Positions 31,001-37,532 of a DNA stretch of 64,000 bases are shown piece by piece. The notes under the pieces are model-generated. The model searched no databases and was not told the DNA's origin. It saw nothing but the letters and a program-made list of their open reading frames with translations. Both the position numbers and the translations under genes were made by a program. This stretch comes from Prosopocoilus inquinatus. Taxonomy: Eukaryota; Arthropoda; Insecta; Coleoptera; Lucanidae. The stretch spans positions 186,001 to 250,000 of the forward strand of contig CM069876.1 of assembly GCA_036172665.1 (NCBI GenBank), read 5' to 3'. Position 1 is the first letter of the stretch. Each line of letters opens with the position of its first letter.

Positions 31001-33535
31001 TGCAATCCAGTTTGCAAGCAAAACTCAGTCACAGTTCCAAAGTATCCAAATCAAAGGAAATCGGAAAAAAAGATAGAAATGAAATATCTAAGAATAATAC
31101 AACAGAGGGAACAAAATGGGACGGTGAACGAAATTAAAAGACAAAATTGTGGAAATCGAAGCTAGTCGGAATAAGCATTTAATAAAAGTCAAAGAAAGAG
31201 TACAATAGGTCGAAAAATAATAGGTGCAAATAAAAGAAGACAAAAGAAGAGAGGATAAACTAGACAGAAGGAGGTGGAAAAGAAGGAAAGTATCAGAAAG
31301 CATGGAAAAAATATATCAAAAGTTGGGGCAAAAGTGGGACATAAAATGTAGAAGCGCATCACATTAGTGTAAAGAAACATGCCGAAGAATTTGTAACGAT
31401 GCTTTCTTTCTTATTGACTCTTTATTGGCATTAGAGATGTCTAAAAAGGAAAATTTCTGTCCGCAACAGCAAGGGAATTTTAGGAACAAATGGACAATAA
31501 CAAAAATTTGGCAGCCTGGCATACAACCAAATACAGGGTACGTCAGCGAAGCGAAAAAATTTAGAAATTTGATTACTCATTTGATGTTTGGGCGAGGGCG
31601 CTGAATTTGAGGATATGCAAGGTTGATAGAGCTGGACTGTGTATTATAGTGTCTTCCGTTGGCTGCACCGGTGTGCACTGAGTGTATCTCCATCTCGTTT
31701 TATTACATAAAGCTGAACTGAGATGGAAATACACTCAGTGCACACAGTGGAGAACCCTATTAGAAGGTTGCTTTGATCCAGTGGGGAGGGTTTGGATACG
31801 TCACGTCACGTGGTAAATTACACTGTGCATATTAATAAGGTTTTTGCGTTATTTGATCAATAGGACCACATAATTGATTCCAGTTTTAGTGAATTAGATT
31901 GAACTTTAGGAGACAGATTAAAATTCACTTTATATACTTCATATGTGTGAGGGATAGAAGTTTCATATGATGTCTTACTTTTCCGGAGGGGGGGAAAGGA
32001 CCAAACTATACATCTATCAGGTTACTTCGTTCCCAAATATTTAAGGAACGAGGCAACCTGATAAATGCAATATCAGTTTTACCAATCTTGATGATATGTA
32101 TGTTGTCAGTCATTTAATGATATTTAGTAAATATGAAACAGTAGTCTGCTTTCTGTGGCATTTGCACAATAGTTATTTGTATCGCTAGGCCAGAAACTGT
32201 ACTTTTGCGAGTATGAGCACGGTTTGTGGGGGCCTTACAAAACTTTTTCGGACGACCAAGTTTTTAAATTAAGATAATTATTGTCAAAATATAGAAAATT
32301 ATTAGGAAATTTGTCTTTCTTATGTTAGCGGTACAATTTAATGCTGAATTACATGAATTAGAATAGTTTAAAAACACTGAATTAGTAATTTTTCTTCAAT
32401 CTGTGAGGTTTTATTTGACATTTCAATATCACTCAGCGCTATCAATCTAAAAATCGTTCATGCAAAAATCCCTGTTTTATTTTCCTGCCTAGGCATGCAA
32501 ATGACTGTTTTCAGGACAATATGAACGAATGGAAAATCAGTAATTTTAGACGGAAGCCGAAAAAGGTTATTTTGCAATCTGTTCAATATTCCGCGTCATA
32601 GTCAGATACCGTCTGTTCATGCTGTTAACTTGTAGGTTAAAAATTAAGAAAACTCTTCCTGAACGCGAAAGTGTATGTTGATTATGTCGTCCGCAAACGT
32701 TAGCGAAATTAAGAAGTTGCACGCATGATATGGCGAGCAACGGAAAATTTTTGATTTGGTTTGCAAGAGTGCGTACTTGTCAAAAATTATTTAAAATAAA
32801 TAAATAAAATGGCTCGTTTTACTTAACAGAAAACTGTGGAAATATTAAACATTCATGTTAAAATTTTAAATTTTAAAATTTCCCGCTTCACTGACGTATT
32901 TTGTACAAACTATACCATATCAACCTCATCTTTGCAGAGGGGATGGTAAGTCAAAAAAGTTTAGGAACCTACTTCAAAATGTCATTCTTTCCACAAAAGA
33001 AATAATAATAATAAAACAGATTTCTGAACTTTCATTTATAATTAAGCATCAATAATAAATATGAATATATATTAACTAAGATATATCTAAAAGTAAAATT
33101 TGAGTAAATTTCTAAGAAAATTGAATGTGTTCATTTCTCCTTCATAATTTCTACTTTTCAAATGATCTTTTTCGCAACACGTCTAAATATTTAGTGAAAA
33201 TATGTAATTTCAGATAGACTTTCTTTTAAATTACGGTTCCTCAAAGTTTCTTTTGAGAGAAACCTATCAACCAACTTTGAAAAAGTTCACGGGCTCCTTT
33301 GAATCAGAAAACTCATTCTAAGAGGCAGTTGTAATTTTTTTTTCAATTTCCTAAAGTCCAAATAATTAAGGCGCGAGTTTCCTCTTCATCGAAAAAAGCT
33401 TTTTCTTCTACACTAATCGTAATTTATGAGCGTGTAGCGTGCAAAAAGCAAGAGGTGGTTCATGCTCACTGATGATGACGAGATTTAATGAACTAAGGTT
33501 AAGGTATGCTTTACCTTATTCATGCCATTCCCCAT
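3847..33535 (-). CDS. DUSP15/DUSP22-like dual-specificity phosphatase, six coding exons
   Basis: The gene is assembled from join(33515-33535, 19434-19550, 9436-9560, 7471-7642, 7090-7375, 3847-4016) on the minus strand: 891 bp, 296 residues plus TAG. All introns are GT-AG and the phases match (0, 0, 2, 0, 1). The protein starts MGNGMNK, a Gly2 myristoylation-type site. The phosphatase domain covers about residues 5-150, with general acid Asp57 in the motif ASDSPDQNL and the P-loop HCLAGMSRS giving Cys88 and Arg94. These positions coincide with the known catalytic numbering of DUSP22/JSP1. Family members are small, often membrane-tethered phosphatases acting in MAPK/JNK and related signalling; the substrate here is unknown. 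The tail (about 150-296) is longer than in vertebrate DUSP22. It carries a Cys cluster (residues 184-199) and a basic, Ser/Thr/Pro-rich end. Untranslated exons were not located. Identity is confident; DUSP15 versus DUSP22 is not resolved. Confidence 0.93.
4710..5350 (+). pseudogene. mariner transposase, C-terminally truncated
   Basis: The open frame codes for the N-terminal two-thirds of a mariner transposase. It has paired helix-turn-helix regions (about residues 5-115), the linker WIPHNLTE (121-128) and the first catalytic Asp160 in TGDETWIYSYEPES. Homology stops at GLTGHVA near residue 207, followed by unrelated residues and a stop at 5391-5393. Intact mariner proteins are about 345 residues, so the second Asp (HQDNA-type motif) and the third catalytic Asp are lost. 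A candidate 5' end near 4535 has no matching 3' partner. It lies in DUSP intron 5, in opposite orientation. Confidence 0.85.
5364..5624 (-). pseudogene. Unassigned coding relic with one internal stop
   Basis: A minus-strand frame starting MPKVINSGTKNAIVMAFNY runs to a TAA after FEELSC. It then continues in the same frame (KVCALEEAMKEVDRILNE, later a Gln run) to a second TAA at 5364-5366. The composition, with a heptad-like acidic helix, looks protein-like. I do not recognise the family. It abuts the broken end of the mariner relic, so it may be an inserted fragment or a decayed transposon ORF. Chance is not excluded. Confidence 0.3.
5947..6660. mobile_element. Tc1/mariner-type MITE, copy 1
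   Basis: The ends CAGTG...CACTG are flanked by TA on both sides. Terminal inverted repeats of about 60-80 bp include TTTTGCAA and ATAATCATG. A second, about 80% identical copy lies at 8318-9100. No coding capacity is seen. It lies in DUSP intron 5. Confidence 0.7.
7090..7375 (-). CDS. DUSP15/22-like exon 5 (Cys-cluster tail)
   Basis: The exon follows a 95-bp intron with acceptor TTTAATGTAG. It codes for residues 146-240, starting ERRRLKERFPSLALIG. This is followed by NNYEQLLLSRSICEGRC, then CPTGVC and an Arg/Ser/Thr-rich low-complexity stretch ending SSYT. The Cys cluster (184, 188, 194, 199) is outside the catalytic domain and resembles tails I associate with arthropod members. The donor is ACTG|GTAAGA, phase 1. 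If unspliced, the frame continues to a stop at 6899. Confidence 0.85.
7471..7642 (-). CDS. DUSP15/22-like exon 4 (P-loop Arg)
   Basis: The first base completes Cys88. The exon then codes for residues 89-145, starting LAGMSRSVTVTVAYIM, the rest of the CX5R phosphate-binding loop with Arg94. It continues through WKDALKVVRAGRAVANPN and GFQKQLQEFE, both hallmark segments of this subfamily. The acceptor is TATATTTTAG and the donor is GAA|GTAAGA. Phase is 2 on entry and 0 on exit. Confidence 0.94.
8318..9100. mobile_element. Tc1/mariner-type MITE, copy 2 (with nested repeat A)
   Basis: Collinear with 5947-6660. The inverted ends around 8337 and 9080 (GCAACATAT, TTATGTTGC, ATAATCATG) match each other over about 60 bp. 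Roughly 8590-8798 is not shared with copy 1 and contains a family-A repeat, which therefore inserted later. It lies in DUSP intron 3. Confidence 0.7.
8630..8798 (+). repeat. Repeat family A copy
   Basis: It contains TTTCACTGCAATC, AAAACGATTTGCAAC, GCTTTGACAGCAAGCATGG and AATGCAATGTCAGGTC in family order. It lacks the hammerhead-like hairpin part of the unit. Confidence 0.7.
9436..9560 (-). CDS. DUSP15/22-like exon 3 (general-acid Asp)
   Basis: This exon is too short for a simple ORF scan. The acceptor TTCTTTTCAG is followed by GATAAGCAC and the donor is CATTG|GTAAGT. It codes for residues 47-87 and the first two bases of Cys88. It begins DKHYLCVMASDSPDQNL, which contains general acid Asp57, and ends GNVLIH. 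The split TG|T codon is completed by the first base of exon 4, so the catalytic Cys spans the junction. Confidence 0.93.
9670..10476. mobile_element. 807-bp inverted-repeat element built of degenerate CGCCGTCGCC units
   Basis: Both ends carry about 110 bp of inverted repeat made of degenerate 12-15-bp units such as AATTCGCCGTCGCC and GATTCGTCG. The left arm is 9670-9785 and the right arm 10365-10476. A 7-bp direct repeat AATATTT flanks it (9663-9669, 10477-10483). The interior is AT-rich and non-coding; a 71-codon frame starting at 9648 is only the translation of the repeat. The superfamily is not assigned. It lies in DUSP intron 2. Confidence 0.75.
10524..10564. repeat. Short strong hairpin
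   Basis: GGACGC, CA, GGGAACAC, a TTTTTCG loop, GTGTTCCC, TC and GCGTCC form a near-perfect 16-bp stem with a two-base internal mismatch. It lies just beyond the 807-bp element. Its role is unknown; it may be the end of another repeat. Confidence 0.5.
11730..11785 (-). repeat. Repeat family A fragment
   Basis: TGCTGTCAAAGCATAATGAAAG and AACGATTTGCAACAAA are family-A segments, here joined in a different order and orientation. Confidence 0.5.
13034..13200. repeat. Repeat family A copy, rearranged
   Basis: It contains CAAATCGTTTTTGATTGCAG, CTCGAGCAGCCTCTGG, ACAGCTGTTTCAGCCC, then CATGGCCGCCTTGCATGGG and the terminal AAAAAGCGAT segment. The hairpin part is inverted relative to the rest, as at 20.4 kb. 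Confidence 0.65.
13341..13461. mobile_element. About 120-bp hairpin MITE, copy 1
   Basis: The inverted ends AGTGTTTTCTACT and AGTAGAAAACGCT enclose inverted GTGTATCTCCA/ATGGGAGATATAC-type arms. A second copy is at 31650-31760. Confidence 0.6.
14585..14632 (-). repeat. Family A hammerhead-like hairpin fragment
   Basis: On the minus strand it reads CTGAGGAGCCCCC, AAACAGGG, TCGAAACAGCTGTCC. This is the hairpin part of family A, alone. Confidence 0.55.
14858..15190. mobile_element. About 330-bp MITE
   Basis: The arms TGTTTCACTTCTCAGCTAC and (inverted) TATTTCACTTCTCATCTAC continue through TTTTTTAAATTTATT and ACGGATCGATT for about 75 bp. The centre also contains an inverted GTTTAATCA(C/T)GAAAAGTTAT pair. 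No coding frame is seen. Confidence 0.6.
15509..17235. other. DUSP intron 2 stretch without recognised features
   Basis: AT-rich sequence with short simple runs. I saw no coding frame with protein-like composition and no clear inverted-repeat element. Confidence 0.5.
17236..19064 (-). mobile_element. CR1-like non-LTR retrotransposon, 5'-truncated
   Basis: The 3' part of a LINE on the minus strand, containing reverse transcriptase and a 3' untranslated region. It ends in short ATGAT-type tail repeats (plus strand 17236-17250), as in CR1/I-group LINEs that lack poly(A). No endonuclease domain remains; the frame is lost at a TAG near 19064. It lies within DUSP intron 2 in the same orientation. 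Confidence 0.8.
17425..19064 (-). pseudogene. CR1-like reverse transcriptase with a single in-frame stop
   Basis: One frame runs from about 19064 to the stop at 17425, broken only by a TAA at 18667-18669. The upstream part carries the RT fingers (SPIHKKGD, YRPISLLP). After the stop come GFRHGKSTEEAV, SKAFDC, GVPQGSILGPLLFLIYVND, the catalytic SILYADDTT (18252-18241) and VKFLGIHLD. A C-terminal extension of about 200 residues has YGILVWG and a conserved GIKFYNALP. No RNase H is seen. The apparent starts at 18558 and 18960 are not real; the protein began upstream of the truncation. It is probably recently inserted, given a single nonsense change over 1.6 kb. Confidence 0.85.
19434..19550 (-). 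CDS. DUSP15/22-like exon 2
   Basis: The exon codes for residues 8-46, beginning VLPGLYVGNYRDS and ending TARKIHL. It forms the first strands and helix of the dual-specificity phosphatase fold. The acceptor is a clear TTTTATTTCAG and the donor is TTG|GTAAGT, phase 0 at both ends. If read without splicing, the frame runs on into intron sequence for only a few residues. Confidence 0.93.
20269..20447 (-). repeat. Repeat family A unit, inverted
   Basis: It begins TAGATAAAACAGCGACATCC and holds the family segments in reverse order down to GTGCAGTGAAAACTTC at 20447. There it meets the next unit head to head. Confidence 0.75.
20448..20960 (+). repeat. Repeat family A, tandem units of about 300-317 bp with hammerhead-like hairpin
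   Basis: About 1.6 tandem units. Landmarks recur at spacings of 298 bp (TTATCTATTC at 20481 and 20779), 311 bp (GCTGAAGAAGCCCCAAAT at 20555 and 20866) and 317 bp (CAATCAAAAA at 20616 and 20933). Each unit has a hairpin segment with CTGAAGA and GAAAC flanking a short stem. This is followed by CAGC...GCTG, CGAAGTTTTCACTGCAATC, a GACAGCAAGCATGGCC block and the GATCGTAGGATGTCGCTG end. It has no coding frame. It lies upstream of DUSP exon 2, in intron 1. Confidence 0.75.
20984..21092. mobile_element. About 105-bp foldback MITE
   Basis: GCCCGATTTCTTCACCT at the left recurs inverted at the right (AGGTGGTGAAGAAATCGGGC), and the arms continue through GGATAA(A)TTTATC. The boundaries are approximate. 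Confidence 0.65.
21198..21973. mobile_element. About 775-bp inverted-repeat element (GGGCCACACTA ends)
   Basis: The ends TAATGCTAGGGCCACACTA and TAGTGTGGCCCTAGCATTA are exact inverses. Motifs GTCTAACGTC/CATCTAACGCC and GCTAGTGTGGCC recur inside near both ends. No transposase was recognised. Confidence 0.7.
22178..22210 (-). repeat. Repeat family A terminal fragment
   Basis: ACAGATAAAACAGCAACATC and TTACGATCGC only. It lies inside or beside the left end of the 22267-23187 element. Confidence 0.5.
22267..23187. mobile_element. 921-bp element with about 210-bp inverted repeats, TA-flanked
   Basis: The left end CCGGGTGGAAAGTTTCAAAC and the exact inverse at the right are flanked by TA (22265-22266, 23188-23189). 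Inverted similarity extends about 210 bp, through GGTAATGGTATTAAATGA and ATTTCAAATGAAAAATGTAG. TA flanks suggest a Tc1/mariner-type mover. No transposase is visible. A diverged copy ends at 30673. Confidence 0.75.
23188..25950. other. DUSP intron 1 stretch without recognised genes
   Basis: AT-rich until about 25600, where GC content rises. A block near 23690-23750 shares about 40 bp, inverted, with 32160-32210 (ACAAATAACTATTG). Nothing else was recognised. Confidence 0.45.
25950..26250 (+). promoter_or_regulatory. Candidate CpG-rich promoter with YY1/PHO-type site
   Basis: Against the AT-rich background this block is rich in GC and CpG. It contains CCGCCATCTTAGG at 26038-26050, matching the AAGATGGCGG site of YY1/Pleiohomeotic on the other strand. 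A plus-strand donor-like CAATT|GTAAGG lies at 26132, and another, GATG|GTAAGT, at 27130. This would fit the non-coding first exon(s) of a plus-strand gene starting inside DUSP intron 1, or an alternative promoter. No coding exon for it was found in the window. Confidence 0.35.
26250..27820. other. Region downstream of the candidate promoter
   Basis: GC-moderate to about 27190, then AT-rich. It contains the strong plus-strand donor at 27130 noted above. The frames at 26905-27194 overlap one another on both strands and resemble no family I know. Confidence 0.35.
27829..28326 (-). pseudogene. Unassigned minus-strand coding relic in two blocks
   Basis: The block at 28326-28145 reads CNPIIRDVIHKEELSV, then YIWIMQSCGSDMTNVED and MSAYSAKFTNN, followed by a GTAGAC donor-like site. 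The block at 27971-27829 reads LLTCRACTAKEAYTQALSEM, DLRYCLQRSSEIISRNAF and a stop after KKQRF. Both have protein-like composition. A stop lies just before the second block, and no clean splice joins the two. I do not recognise the family. It may be a retrocopy, a decayed nested gene or a transposon remnant. Confidence 0.35.
28632..28708. promoter_or_regulatory. Pair of inverted POU octamers
   Basis: A perfect ATGCAAAT at 28632-28639 and its inverse ATTTGCAT at 28701-28708 lie in a locally less AT-rich stretch that also contains TAATTACC-type homeodomain sites (about 28460). This may be an intronic enhancer of the DUSP gene. Known octamer specificity is the only support. Confidence 0.25.
28885..29400 (+). 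repeat. Scattered AAAACTCAATAAGTC motif cluster
   Basis: The motif AAAAC(T/G)(C/T)AATA(A/T)GTC occurs at about 28953, 28999, 29053 and 29384, with a shorter CGATAAGTCC at 28886. Two frames here (95 and 99 codons, 28963-29250 and 29489-29788) resemble nothing I recognise. This may be a decayed element with short internal repeats. Confidence 0.35.
29785..30673. mobile_element. Diverged partial copy of the 22267-23187 element
   Basis: The right arm (about 30430-30673) matches the other copy through ATTATTGGC/GATAATATTGG, ATGGCGAGCA and TTGAAACTTTCCACCCGG. The left arm survives only as TTAATACTTTC...CAAATGAAAATT at 29785-29840. A family-A terminal fragment (29847-29890, ACAGATAAAATAGCGACATC) follows. 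Confidence 0.55.
30674..33514. other. DUSP intron 1 stretch
   Basis: AT-rich, with a purine-rich plus strand at 31070-31330 (long frames on the other strand are low-complexity artefacts). Apart from the hairpin MITE at 31650-31760, nothing was recognised. Confidence 0.45.
31650..31760. mobile_element. About 110-bp hairpin MITE, copy 2
   Basis: GTGTGCACTGAGTGTATCTC recurs inverted as ATACACTCAGTGCACAC about 40 bp away, followed by CATCTC/GAGATGG. It is the same family as 13341-13461. Confidence 0.7.
33515..33535 (-). CDS. DUSP15/22-like exon 1 (MGNGMNK)
   Basis: The exon codes for seven residues, MGNGMNK, ending at donor AAG|GTAAAG in phase 0. The ATG sits in a strong context (GCAGCCATGG). 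The same frame is open upstream to about 33694, so a longer N-terminus is formally possible. The internal ATG is preferred because it has the better context, and because it exposes Gly2 and reproduces the conserved start of DUSP15/22 proteins. The stretch above it (about 33535-33690) is GC-rich and is probably 5' untranslated sequence. The next exon is nearly 14 kb away. Confidence 0.85.
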
Positions 33536-34014
33536 GGCTGCGGGGCGGCCTACGCACTCTAAAGCAACAGTCACATGTCTGAATGAACTCGCAACACAGC
33601 GCACCAACGAGGAAGCGACGGCGCTAAGTCTGCCCTGGACGGTCGATAAACACCACGAGGTGCCAGGTGGTATGCGCACTTTACCTTCAAACATCGGACT
33701 ATTCTATCATTAGTTTGTTCATTGTTTTCTTTTACATAAAAACAAGGTCTTGACATACGGTAGAATCTATTGGGTCAGTGGTGGTTAAAACTTCTGGTGC
33801 ACTTAATGAAAATTATAAAGATAACATTGTCTACTAGGATTCTATTAACCCCACAGCTAAAGTTACATAACATCCTAGTAACGTAGTATAATCATTATTA
33901 TTTTTTTTTTTATAAATAAGACAGTAAGTCTTTTGTTGAAGATGCACTGCTCCCGAGATTGAGTAACCCTTTGTGTAGTTGATATTGACTCATATTCTTG
34001 TGCAAATTATATTA

Positions 34015-35467
34015 CACACCGCACCAAAATTATCGCAACACCAGTGTATTTAAAAAAAAATATAATTTGAGTAAACTTAAACCAACGCGAAAAAACAAAT
34101 TAAGTTACAAAATGATGAAAACAGACTGAATAGAAAAAATAACAACAGATAAAAACAAAATAAATAACAAAGTAGTCAAAAAACACAATATCTGAAAATT
34201 GGACTCGGTGAACTTCGGAAGGATTTAATAGCGGGTGTTTTCACCTCTACCAGCAATAACTGCTTCCATCCTCCTTGGCATGCTTTCAATGAGGTTTTGG
34301 ATGTAATTTTGTTGCAAATTTTCCCACCCTTCAATAATGGCATGCTCCAGATCCTGCAATGTTAACAAAGCTATTTGACGCTGCCGTATGCGTTGCTGAA
34401 GGAAATCCTACGCGTGCTCAATTGGATTGAGGTCTGTGTTTCTTGCCCGCCACTGTAACACTTGCGGTTCAACTTTATTTAAATAAGCCTGGGCAATTCT
34501 TGCTGTATGTGGCCGAGCGTTGTCACGCATTAGTACGAAATTATCCCCGACAAAAGGGCCATAAGGCACAACATGGGGTTCTAAAATGTCAGTAATGTAT
34601 CGAATTGCTGTTAAACGCCTCCCATGCAACGCTACCAATTCTGTGCGCCCTTCGGAAGAAATTCCGGCTCAGACCATAATCGAGCCTCTATTAAAAGAAA
34701 CCCTTGGCCGAAAATTGCACTGCAAGTTTCTTTGTCAAGGTCGTCTATGTACCGGGATATATCTGTTGGAGGCGTACAGACAAAACCTGGACTCATCCGA
34801 AAACAAAACCCGGCTCCAATCCTTTATAGTCCAGTTAGCATGTTCGCGAGCAAACGCTAGCCGGGAGTTGCCCGGCTCTGGTGAGCAATGGAGCACAAGT
34901 AGGAATGCGAGCTCGGAGATCATCTTCTCTCAGCCTATTACGTACTGTTTGTACAGAAATCTGTACGTTTCTGGTAGCACAAAGCTCATTTCGGAGCATT
35001 CTTGCTATGCAGTGGCGAGTTGTAAGCACTGTTAAACCAAAGAAATGGTCGTCTCTTAAAGTGGTAATCCTGTTGCGACCTTGCCTTGGTCTTCTTCTGT
35101 AGTTACCTGTTTCCGGGTATTTTTCTGCCACTCTACTTACTGTGGATGGCTGTATCATAACGTGTGTTACGGCCTTCATCTAACAGCGTCATGACTTTAA
35201 TGATTTCTTCATAGGACAGATGGTAGGACACACGTTGGGGAGCATTCACAGCCTCCATTTAGCTTTTTGGATTCAACCGACTCACAAAATTAATAAATTG
35301 CAAATGCAAAATTCTACGTTTGAAAGAAGTTGACAAAAAAAAATTCTTTTCAATATGAGCTTCATGATCTCCAAGCACTTAATATTCAGTTCTTTTTAAT
35401 TGACAATCGATTAATAAAAAAACAAAACGCTAAAATGTTAGTGTTGCGATAATTTTTGTGCCGTTTG
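34015..35467 (-). mobile_element. Tc1-like element, full length but decayed
   Basis: The ends CACACCGCACCAAAATTATC and (inverted) CAAACGGCACAAAAATTATC are flanked by TA (34013-34014, 35468-35469). The length of 1453 bp is typical of Tc1 elements. The transposase lies on the minus strand between the short inverted repeats. Confidence 0.88.
34225..35258 (-). pseudogene. Tc1-family transposase pseudogene
   Basis: The start ATG at 35258 reads MEAVNAPQRVSYHLSYEE. The reading frame then shifts at least twice. HTH parts include IQPSTVSRVAEKYPETGNYR and RPRQGRNRITTLRDDHF. Catalytic residues are still visible: first Asp in VLFSDESRFCLYASN (about 34770), second Asp in MRDNARPHTARIAQAYL, third Glu in DLNPIEHA (about 34415). 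A TAG directly follows EHA where the family usually has Trp. The frame then continues, ending in ENTRY and TAA at 34225. It could not make an active enzyme as written. Confidence 0.88.
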
Positions 35468-35478
35468 TATTTATTGCT

Positions 35479-35799
35479 GCGCTGGCGAATTAATTCAAGA
35501 AAAGTTGTTCGATCCTATTACCAAGCATTGGAAAAATATTGAAAGTAAATTACAGCCAAGAAGCGAAATAGAATTACCTACTATCGATGTAAAACCTTCA
35601 ACATCACAACAACAATATAATTGCAACTCCAAAAAGATTTTATATAAAAAAAACGTGGACCGTCAATGATGGATTTTGAAGATGAAGATGAAGCTGACGA
35701 ATCGGAGAGATATAAAATATCTGTTTTAGAAAGTGTTGAATCAGATGAAGAAAAAGATTCACGATTTAGAGGTCTCGATGAGAAAGCGTACGTTATTTA
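35479..35799 (+). pseudogene. Unassigned coding relic interrupted by a frameshift
   Basis: Immediately right of the Tc1 element a plus-strand frame reads ELIQEKLFDPITKHWKNI, then PTIDVKPSTSQQQYN. In a second frame after about 35650 it reads KRGPSMMDFEDEDEADESE and SVESDEEKDSRFRGLDEK to a TAG at 35797-35799. The acidic linker style recalls hAT/BED-type transposase N-terminal regions, but no diagnostic motif is present. The Tc1 insertion may have split an older element here. Confidence 0.35.
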
Positions 35800-36489
35800 G
35801 TTCGATATCATCCGTTACCTAGAAAATATATCAATGATATGTACAGGGTGTCCTATTTTCGATGGTATTCTATAGGTATTTCCGGTAATAATGGAAATAT
35901 AAAAAAACTAAGTACGCAATATTGGGTCAACTTTTTATGCCAATTTCAATGGTTAAATCAAAAATTTAATTTGAACGATGTTTGTTTAAATTTAATTCTT
36001 AAGAACTACTTCACGATGGCATTTTTTGTGGAAAATTTCTACTAAGTGAGAGAGATAGGTTACCCTTGTAAATATTTATTAGTTGATTTGGCTCTTGTCT
36101 CAGTTAAATGCAAATTTTATACAGTATTTACGGACTCTAGGATAATAAATAAAACTGTTTAATTATTTTTACCAATTGTAAGTTTTGCTTTTGCTTTTTT
36201 TTAACAAAAATGTTACCCAGACAAAGAAAATTGTTTTTGAAAGTAGGTATACCTATTTTTTTAAGACCCTTTATGTTTATGAAAATAGTAAGTATTACGA
36301 TGGGTATTTACCTATAGCTTTATTCCAAGATGTACGGCAAAATAATATTATGATCAGCAATTATTTATTTGTTAAAAAAATAGGAATTCAATACATATCT
36401 GCTTCTTTTTTTCAAAGTTAGATACAAATAACTGTATTAATGGAAATAGGTATAGAGAATGGTACTATTAATGGATGTAGAATTTGATA

Positions 36490-37000
36490 TACAGGGTGTT
36501 CCATTTACGAAAACTGAGTTTTGGGCAGTGGAACTGGACAAGGTTCGACACCATATTTTGACCACCCTGTGAATTTTTCAGTGACAACTAAGATATGATT
36601 TAAAAGGCTGAACATTAATCTTTCAAACAACAGGCAACTTGAATCTTGAAATCTGAAAGTGTCGTAAATACATTCTCTTAAATGAAAGGCCACCGAAATA
36701 ATTTTTTTTTTCAGAAATTCGAAGATATCTCAAAAACCGTTACATTTAAGTATAGGGAAGCCTTAACAATTTTTACTTAGAATAATATGTACAATCGGAA
36801 TTTTCAATAAAAAGTATAGTGTTCCATTTAGAATAAGAAAGTTACTGGCGACTTCCGGTATAACAGGAAGTGACATAAAAGTGAAAGTATTTTAGCCTTA
36901 AAGACGTCTCCTCCTAGGGCAGTGTGTCAATTTTCAGAATGTTAGTATGTTTCTTTCCTCGAAAACTTTTAATAGGCCACTCAACTTGGGAGACACTGTA
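36490..37000. mobile_element. About 510-bp element with TACAGGGTGTTCC-type ends
   Basis: The left end TACAGGGTGTTCCATTTA and the right end, inverted TACAGTGTCTCCC, face each other. The interior includes GTTCCATTTAGAATAAGAAA and an ACTTCCGGTATAACAGGAAGT palindrome that recurs near 39490. It abuts the next element directly. Confidence 0.45.
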
Positions 37001-37224
37001 TACAGGGTGTTGAAAAATTCATTTGCCAAATTTCTTGGGCAAGTGAAGGAGATCACAATAAGACTTTTATGTTGTATAACATAGGGTCGGAAATCAATAA
37101 TTACTTTTTAAGACTGTAAAAATGATGAAAATTATTAATTTCCGACCTTAAGTTATAAAACAAAAAAGTCTTATTTTGGCCTCCTTAAATTCAATTTGGC
37201 AAACGAATTTTTCTACACCCTGTA
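37001..37224. mobile_element. 224-bp foldback MITE, TACAGGGTGT ends
   Basis: It is nearly fully palindromic. TACAGGGTGTTGAAAAATTC and AAGACTTTTATGTT at the left recur inverted at the right (GAATTTTTCTACACCCTGTA). TA flanks both sides. Confidence 0.75.
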
Positions 37225-37532
37225 TATTAGCCGTACCAGCAACTTCAATTTGTTAGTAAGAAAGTAGCAACGAGAAAAACTTTATACAACTTTTTTTTAT
37301 TGTGAAACAGTAAAAAATGTACATTATAGACAGTCAAGGCCTCCAATATAAAGACAGTGAATTCATAATTCTAGAAATGACATTGTTAAATACGAGAACG
37401 CAAATTATACATAACGTTTTCGGAAAGACACCTCAAAAGTCATCCTGGTTTTCTGACAAATTGAAAAAAGCACATTGAGTGGATTATAAGGAATTTGCAT
37501 GGTCTAGACTGGGATACATTATTTCACTATTA

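Noticed and set aside
31088..31380. Two Phe/Leu/Ser-rich minus-strand frames
   Set aside because: The region is a purine-rich strand; the frames are low-complexity artefacts.
33522..33713. Plus-strand frame over phosphatase exon 1
   Set aside because: It is antisense to exon 1 and its 5' untranslated sequence, with no family resemblance.
34586..35035. 149-codon plus-strand frame, the longest here
   Set aside because: It is a shadow on the opposite strand of the Tc1 transposase relic.
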